From assembly GCA_918807975.1 (NCBI GenBank), contig OU964924.1, positions 5,034,501-5,098,500 on the forward strand: 64,000 nucleotides of DNA, written 5' to 3'. Position numbers and translations under genes: made by a program. This document shows, piece by piece, positions 57,890 to 64,000 of the stretch. The notes beneath the pieces are model-generated. The model was not told the origin of the DNA. It searched no databases and saw only the letters and a program-made list of their open reading frames with translations. The stretch is from Aplidium turbinatum. Its lineage: Eukaryota > Chordata > Ascidiacea > Aplousobranchia > Polyclinidae. The first letter of the stretch is position 1. Each line of letters starts with the position of its first letter.

Positions 57890-58224
57890 CTAAACATTTT
57901 TTTAAATACGGTAGGCCTACCTGTACTTTTGGCAACATTTTTTTAATTTTAATTTTTCTGCCCCAGCATAGATAGCCATAAAAGCGATAAACTCGGGCAA
58001 CACGACGCAATATGTTATACGATTTCAATAATGGAGAGCGTGCAACAACTTTACTTGAACACCTTTTTATTTTTCCTCTACCCCTGGAAAACTTCCTTTC
58101 AAAACCTATGAAAATATTTAGCTACCATCAAACAAAACTGGTAGGCTATCAACTGCTTGCAAGTTCTTTATGCAATACTGTATAGATCTCTTTCTATCTA
58201 TGGTCACATTTGCATGTTCTGAAA

Positions 58225-58468
58225 ATGCTTTTTTGCTGTGGAGGAATATTTTTACCACAGTCATCGCATAAAAAGTTTTATCTTTTCTATCTCATTTCCA
58301 GGTTTTGTGGCTGTGCAAATTAAAGATAGTGACATCCCAACACTGTTTTTGCATATTTTAAACCTTTTGGTTTTGCCATCTTTCCCTTTTGTTGTTGCCA
58401 AATTCGTGTGTTTACTTTGCCGTTCTCTACATGTTCGCGCCAGCAATGAAAAATAAATTGAATTGAAT
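58225..58468 (+). mobile_element. Possible LINE 3' end
   Basis: Ends ggaaaa-poor aataaattgaattgaatg, a short repeated tail of the CR1/L2 type. The open frame inside (58238-58456) is not recognised. Low confidence. Confidence 0.25.
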
Positions 58469-58469
58469 G

Positions 58470-58672
58470 ATAGGGTCGTTACGAGGATAATTTGGGCCGA
58501 TACCAATAAAATTCTGGAGTCCCAAATTAACACACTTCTAAGAACAACGGACTATATCCAAAGAATACGCTGTAAATATGTTCAAGTAGTCTTTTCGACG
58601 CCCTCCGAAAGGTCACGATCACGAGCCTCTAAAATCATCTCGGGCAGGGTCTAAAAGTAGGCTACCCCTAGA
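58470..58672 (+). repeat. Dispersed repeat family D, copy 3
   Basis: Shares ggataattt, caaagaatacgc and cctctaaaatcatctcgggc with copy 1. Confidence 0.65.
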
Positions 58673-58724
58673 AACCCCCCTGTCAAAGCAACTGCACAGT
58701 TATCTTGTTTGCTGCATTTACCTG

Positions 58725-58891
58725 TAGTTACATCTAGATTGTCCACTCGATGTAGCACCAGAACGGATTCTAATGGAGTGAGTCATTTGTGGGATGGACA
58801 AGAAAACCTGGACACCCTCATTTCTAACGTTGTGTTGCTTATCGTTGCGCTATATGTGGGCAAATACTTTGCCGACAAGTTTACAGAATAA
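58725..58891 (+). CDS. Possible last exon encoding a C-terminal membrane anchor
   Basis: After acceptor gcatttacctgtag the frame reads TRTDSNGVSHLWDGQENLDT, then LISNVVLLIVALYVGKYFAD and KFTE, stop TAA at 58889-58891, with AATAAA about 20 bases on. A single hydrophobic segment three to ten residues from the end is typical of tail-anchored proteins. No upstream exon on this strand is found. Confidence 0.4.
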
Positions 58892-59442
58892 GACAAAACG
58901 TGTTTTTGAAATAAACAACAAATTCAAATTTGAACCGAAATTTGGAAATCCGAACCTTGAGCTGAGCACAATGTCTTCGTAACCTCTTATCACAGTTGAA
59001 AAACAGCTCTAAAGATAAATTACAGCAAGTGAAGCCTGCCGATTACGCTTTTACGTTTGTCGAAGTAATGAGAACAGAAATAAAGACAAAGGTTGGCTAA
59101 TTTAAACAAAAAGCGATAACTTATGAAAAAATATTAACCTATCAACAATCGATCTTTTTTATTTTTTGTACTGATGTTTAGCATGTCATGCTTTTTCATC
59201 TTTTTCAAGTAGCCTACGGACATTAGAATACACAATCTAAATAATTTAACATTTATTGCGGTTTCTCGGCCATTTGATTATGTTATTGCTCACTTCCGGT
59301 CGACGCTTTACAAATACCAGTAGGCCTAGCTATAGTTTTTCCACAATTCCAACTGAGTAATGGCAGCTAAAACTGTCAAGTTACAAAACATCTTATTCTC
59401 AATCATCTCTGTGTGGACAATCGTCGCAAATACCTTCGTACC

Positions 59443-59624
59443 GTAAAAAATAATCAACTTTTTGTAAACCTGTTTCTGCAACACTAGCCTGTCCACCAAT
59501 TTTCTGATGACTCCACGTTAGTGTCCAAGTTGTTGCTCTGCATTCCAAACTTAAACTGTGGTTCAGAACCTGATGCACTTCATTGTAAGTGTAATGGCAC
59601 GAGTGGCAATTTATGAGCAGAACC
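59443..59624 (-). other. Coding-like stretch with a strong acceptor, unassigned
   Basis: On the minus strand ggctctgcctttcag is followed by a frame reading SCHYTYNEVHQVLNHSLSLE and RYEGICDDCPHRDD. It is Cys-rich and open for about 60 codons. Neighbouring frames to 60010 also look like decayed coding sequence. It could be an exon or an old element; I cannot decide. Confidence 0.2.
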
Positions 59625-60384
59625 TGAAAGGCAGAGCCTATGGCATTCCTTGTCCTGACTGCTGATTAAACACTTGAGCCACGAAGCTGTCACTTTCGAT
59701 GACAATTGATCGCGTGTTTTCAACAACATGTTTCATTTCAAACAACAAAGAAAATGCGCTCATAAACGACATGTCACATGCACAACAACATTTGGTTGAT
59801 TGTTTTTCTTACTAGTATGTGAATTTAAGCAAAAAGAATTCTTTTTATCCTACGCACTATCACTGCTAAGTTTAAGAACCTTCATTTGCAGGATAGTTAG
59901 CTTTCCTTCAGCCACCAAGTTAACAATATCCACATGGATATGCACCACTTATGATTCCAACCAAGGATGAAACTCAAGAATGGTGTCCTCCATTTTTGTT
60001 TGATCGATTAATAACTTTACAAATCACCACATCCCTTTTAACTTTCTAAAGGTGTAGCGACCGTGTCAATTTTTTTTACATACAAATAAGTTCTTTCGGT
60101 CAACCACAAGTTAACGATCGGGTTTTCTTGCTTCTATGTTTTTCTAAACCCCTGTTGATTGTTGACGTGCTTTTGATTGTTTTTGCTGTAGGCTAATGGT
60201 CAGGAAAAAAAGCTTAATTAATTAAACATTTATGCTTTACAAATATGTATCAACTGTTTTATTATAATAGTCATGTTTTATTGCGCGGCCTTTGCGACAA
60301 CATGCAGTAGACTAACACAACAGGAAGCAGCATAATATTAAACTTCGAGTCAGCTGCTCACCTTCTTTGGCATGCCATTGAATG

Positions 60385-60492
60385 TCATTTTTAAGACACA
60401 GCCGAGTTCTCTGGAGCGGTGTCGAACCCACGTCCTTTCGAACGTCGATCGAGCAGACGTTCTCACCACTCGGCCACGTAGCAGACAAAGAA
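60385..60492 (-). mobile_element. tRNA-derived SINE head, family C
   Basis: On the minus strand: gctacgtggccgagtggtga (A box), gtgggttcgacaccgct (B box), then gagaactcggctgtgtctta, as in the copy at 5415. Confidence 0.7.
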
Positions 60493-60749
60493 TTGTGTAC
60501 CAGGCTATGTTTAGCAAACTGAAGTATTCATAGCGAATGACGAGATAATTTGATGTTCAGTCTATTTTGTAGCCCAACTATAGGCTACTGGTAGCTTAGC
60601 CTACTCTTCTTCCTAGGCTATCTGATCAGGAAATGAAAACTTCTTGTTGAACAGCGCAAAGTTACGCCCAGTCTGCTTTCCAAAAGCTTGCCGATTCCCT
60701 TGCGTTTAATTGTTTCTTACGTAGCCGAACGTTCATTTTTGGTTTTCAA

Positions 60750-60870
60750 CCAGCTCGGTGGCCGAGTGGTTATCGCCTCAGGCTTTAGTACTGGGAGATC
60801 TTAGATCGATTCCAGGTTGGGTCAAAACAAAAACTTAAAAAAAACTGAGTTGGTAAAGCTACCATAAATA
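60750..60870 (+). mobile_element. tRNA-derived SINE head, family B
   Basis: agctcggtggccgagtggtt and gatcgattccaggttgg, closely like the head of the copy at 34686. The body is missing or decayed. Confidence 0.75.
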
Positions 60871-61139
60871 AATACGTTGTGTCAAGTTGTGTCAATTTCC
60901 AGGATAAAACAGTATTTTTAAATTTTAAACCTCAATAAGGTGTGTAGCCTACTGATTGGTTAATATGGTCATATAGATTTTAAAACAATAAAAAGTAATC
61001 AAACAAAGTTATCAATGTTATATTTTATCTTAGTTGCTGGGATGAGATTTTTCTAAATCAGGGGTAGCCTATGCTATCTGTAGGATCAACCAAAGATTTG
61101 ACAAACAATCTACTTTTGTTATGTTTTTGAAACTAATTG

Positions 61140-61385
61140 ATTGATAGAATGTTTATCTTTGGACTGAGAAAGCTTGAGTCTCTGGCGGTTTCGCATTCCT
61201 ATAGCGGCTTTGGACTACTGAGACTGATCCGGTCACTGAGAATGACAAGTTGAAGTTTTTGATTGTTTTGTGTGTGAATTGTTCCATCCACTAAGTGCCG
61301 TCAAAGAGTCAAAACAGCGCTTGGTCTTGAAGTTTTTTCGTTCGTAAAGTCAGGCGTGGAACCAACGAAGCTGTTGTACCGAGCA
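61140..61385 (-). mobile_element. tRNA-derived SINE, family A, old minus copy
   Basis: Plus-strand words ggactgagaaagct, tttcgcattcctatagcgg and ttccatccactaagtgccg are inverted, diverged parts of the family body. Confidence 0.6.
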
Positions 61386-61576
61386 ATAATTAATTAATTA
61401 TTCTCTAAGCGGCCATAGATTCAGTGGACAAGAATGCAAGTTTTACGGAGTAAAATGTCTTCGCGATTTTAACCTAACGATTATTCTGTTGGAGCTTGCC
61501 AGGAAGTTGTCAAACTTTTATCAAGTTTCATGCAATTTAAAAACAGTTTCAAAGAAAATATGCCTGACATAGTAAC

Positions 61577-61911
61577 CAGGGCTGTGGAGTCGGGTAAAAA
61601 ATATACGACACTCCTCAATTTATGACTGACTTCGACTTCAGTGTTGCCAGATCTTTTTAAGTTTTTGTTCTTTTTTAAAATTTAATTTCACTAAAATTGT
61701 GATCGAAATTGAAACGGTGACTAATGACTATCCAAACAGCTGACAAGAACAAGACTTCCATTTTTTGGTAAGGTTTAAAGCACAATACAAAGAACAAGAA
61801 ACAATATTTTGAAAATAGATTGGAAACAAAAAAATAAATATTGTTCATCGTTTTGTATCAAGCCAGTTTTTGAAGACTCCAACATGCCAAAATCCTTCCA
61901 GCTCCACAGCC
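61577..61911. mobile_element. hAT-like relic with gctgtggagtcgg end
   Basis: Left end cagggctgtggagtcgg and right end ccagctccacagcc are inverted relatives. An exact target duplication is not resolved. No open frame. Confidence 0.6.
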
Positions 61912-62804
61912 GTAACATAGATGGCAGGTAGGTTATAACCTACTTTATCGGATAAACTTGTTAAGAGTTTGAATGAACATTATTGGCAAGCTGTCGCGTG
62001 GTGTTACGGGGATGGTAACAATTTCTTAAAAATTATACAAAAGTCTGTGCGAGATAGCTTACTAAGTCCCTAATGTTTTTTCGAAAACTTTAGTGTTGCT
62101 GTCACCCTGCAAACTCTGAACATATGTTCAACGAAGAAAAAGAACGTAGACCTACAACCATTGTAACCTGGCAGCACCCCCAAGCAGCAATTCACGAAAC
62201 GTATCCACACATTACCACAACAGATCTGAGTTAAAGAACAACTGAGCCAAATTAAAAAGATTTTCAATAAAGTTAGAGCAAAACGAACAAGCTGATCAAA
62301 GCCCAACTATTCTGAGGAATGTATTAAACACAGTTCAATAAAAAATGTTCATCAGAAAATAACATCACAAAACATTTCTCGTAATATCAAAAGTAGGCTA
62401 CAAAATTATAAAAAAATGTCATATATAATTACAATACATAATACATATAGCATCTGTGGAATGAACAAGCACTGGTGTGCAAGTGGACCTAACATAGCCT
62501 ACGTTAGGCCAAAAGATTAAAAACAATAAGCTGGGGGTCTACAACTATAGAATTGATAAATTGAAGAAGACAACGATTTGAAACTTTGAATTAAATTGGC
62601 AGAAAATCTCTGGTGATGCAAAATACCAAGTTATAAGTCACTAAGGCTATGTATTAAAACCTCGCAGCAAAGTCGTAGCAGATAGTTAATCTTTTCGGAA
62701 AAATTTAACATAAAAAAATCGTTTATTGAGTATAGTCATATGGGGTGAAGATAAGGGCAAAGGCACAGTGGTTACAATTTCATAAGCTCAATTGCGTTAC
62801 AATA

Positions 62805-63991
62805 GGGGAGACCGGGGCTAAAAGTAACAGGGGTAAGTTGTAACACTATCATTTTCTCCCCAACTAAACAGAAAAATGTATTTCTCTATTGCGCCCTCTA
62901 TCAAGTGTATTGTAGCTAAGTTACAGAGAAACCCTCGTTTCAATATCTCTCCGTACAGTTGAGTTATAACGAAAAGCATTTTTTGCCTACTGAAAGTAAA
63001 ATTTTAGAAAAATAAACTTGTTGTTACTACGACAAGAAAAAGTAAGCTAGAGGGCTGGTCTTTGTTTTTTGATATAACCATTTACTTAGGTATTTAAAAA
63101 ATTAAAGGTGACCAAAAATATGTGGCATTTTATTGGTGAAATATCGAACAGTTTATGGCTAACTGCTATTGGGGCAAGATGTAACAAGAGCTGTGTTATG
63201 TTCTTTGGCAGTAAATGAGCTAGATTACTTGGTAACTGTTACAATTATGAGTAATTATAAAAGAAAAAGTGAACGTGGGAAGATTCCACCTGCATCACTG
63301 GAAATGAGTCTATTCGAAAAATTGCCAAAGATTACAACATATGCCATGTGACTTTGTACAGACTGGTTAAGAAAGTTAAAGGTAAATTTAACTAGCCTAC
63401 CTAAGATAGCTTACTGATTGTAAGAAAAAACATTGAACACCTGTAGGCCTATGTCTTTCGAGCGTATTCGAACAGTAGACCGGGAGAAAACTGGGTCAGG
63501 TGTGAAAAGTGCCATGGTTGGTCGCATTCACAATGTACCGAGGGATTGCCAAAGTATTATTGTCACCTTTGTGAGGAGTAAAGGAAAAATGTGAATTTTT
63601 GAAATGCCTATTATATTGTGTGCAGTTTTGCTTCAGTGTGTACCTTCTGGTGAACATTTTCTGACCTTGAGGAGTGAATAAACCTTTCTTGAGCAAAAGT
63701 GAATGTTCAGTAAAGTGTTTGCTATTTATTAGCAGCAAAAATATTCTGTTACAACTTGCCTCTGCCTGTATTACAACTTGCCCCAGATCCGGGGCAAGTT
63801 GTAACGCTCGATTGAAGTTTTTCTAGGCCAATTTTCTCAAAATCCTTAATTCATATCACAGGGCTTTAGGTGGAATAATATGCGTAAATAGTTTACCTAT
63901 ACAACTAATCTCCAAAAAATTTGCTCAGACTTGTTTTTACAGACATATAATAAATAATTCAAAAAATGTTACAACTAGCCCCGGTCTCCCC
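62805..63991 (+). mobile_element. pogo/Tigger-type element, internally deleted
   Basis: Ends GGGGAGACCGGGGCTA in inverted copies, each bordered by TA (62803-62804 and 63992-63993), the Tc1/mariner-pogo target. Inside, NYKRKSERGKIPPAS near 63250 resembles the start of a CENP-B/pogo-type helix-turn-helix. Around 63488-63582 the frame reads NWVRCEKCHGWSHSQC and YYCHLCEE, a PHD-like C-terminal finger seen in some pogo transposases. The catalytic DDE region between them is missing. Confidence 0.85.
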
Positions 63992-64000
63992 TACCACTTG

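Larger units (their letters stand above)
58990..62800. other. Gene-poor stretch with repeats
   Basis: Apart from the SINE pieces, hAT relic and unassigned stretch listed separately, no gene is recognised here. Confidence 0.4.

Overview
The window is eukaryotic, AT-rich, intron-rich animal DNA. Coding exons have clean GT-AG borders and matching phases, and they sit among tRNA-derived SINEs, short DNA transposons and LINE fragments. The one family I recognise is a Wnt inhibitor of the APCDD1 type, which is an animal gene. The mix of small exons, long introns and short foldback elements, together with very frequent short motifs such as TAGGCTAC, suggests an invertebrate deuterostome, probably a tunicate. 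The lineage is inference.

Layout. At 437-1810 (+) there is probably the 3' end of an unrecognised gene (two exons with compatible phases). At 3911-23384 (-) lies APCDD1, read through eight phase-compatible exons plus a less certain first exon. Its introns hold a 3.0 kb DNA transposon with ~288 bp terminal inverted repeats (5629-8599), SINEs, a piggyBac-like MITE nested in a SINE, and foldback elements. At 23982-25430 a hAT element carries a LINE fragment. At 26213-55783 (-), perhaps reaching 57889, lies a long unrecognised gene of at least 24 coding exons and about 2,160 codons. It encodes a largely disordered protein with a Tyr/Pro/His-rich N-terminal third, a central coiled-coil block, a candidate PP1-docking motif, a candidate SUMO-interacting motif and a Lys-rich C-terminal third. 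Almost all of its exons are phase 0-0. At 58.7-58.9 kb (+) there may be a last exon encoding a C-terminal membrane anchor. From 59 kb on the sequence is mostly repeats, ending with a complete TA-flanked pogo-type element (62805-63991).

The most notable finds are: a textbook minimal hammerhead ribozyme in an intron (33348-33396, minus strand, sense to the host gene), with weaker relatives elsewhere; an ~88 bp near-perfect palindromic MITE family with six copies; several non-autonomous DNA elements with exact target duplications; a 15-bp minisatellite that starts at a splice donor and repeats a donor-like sequence; and a signal-anchor-like N terminus in the APCDD1 gene.

All gene models come from reading splice sites and phases by eye. 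Very small exons may have been missed and no expression evidence was available.
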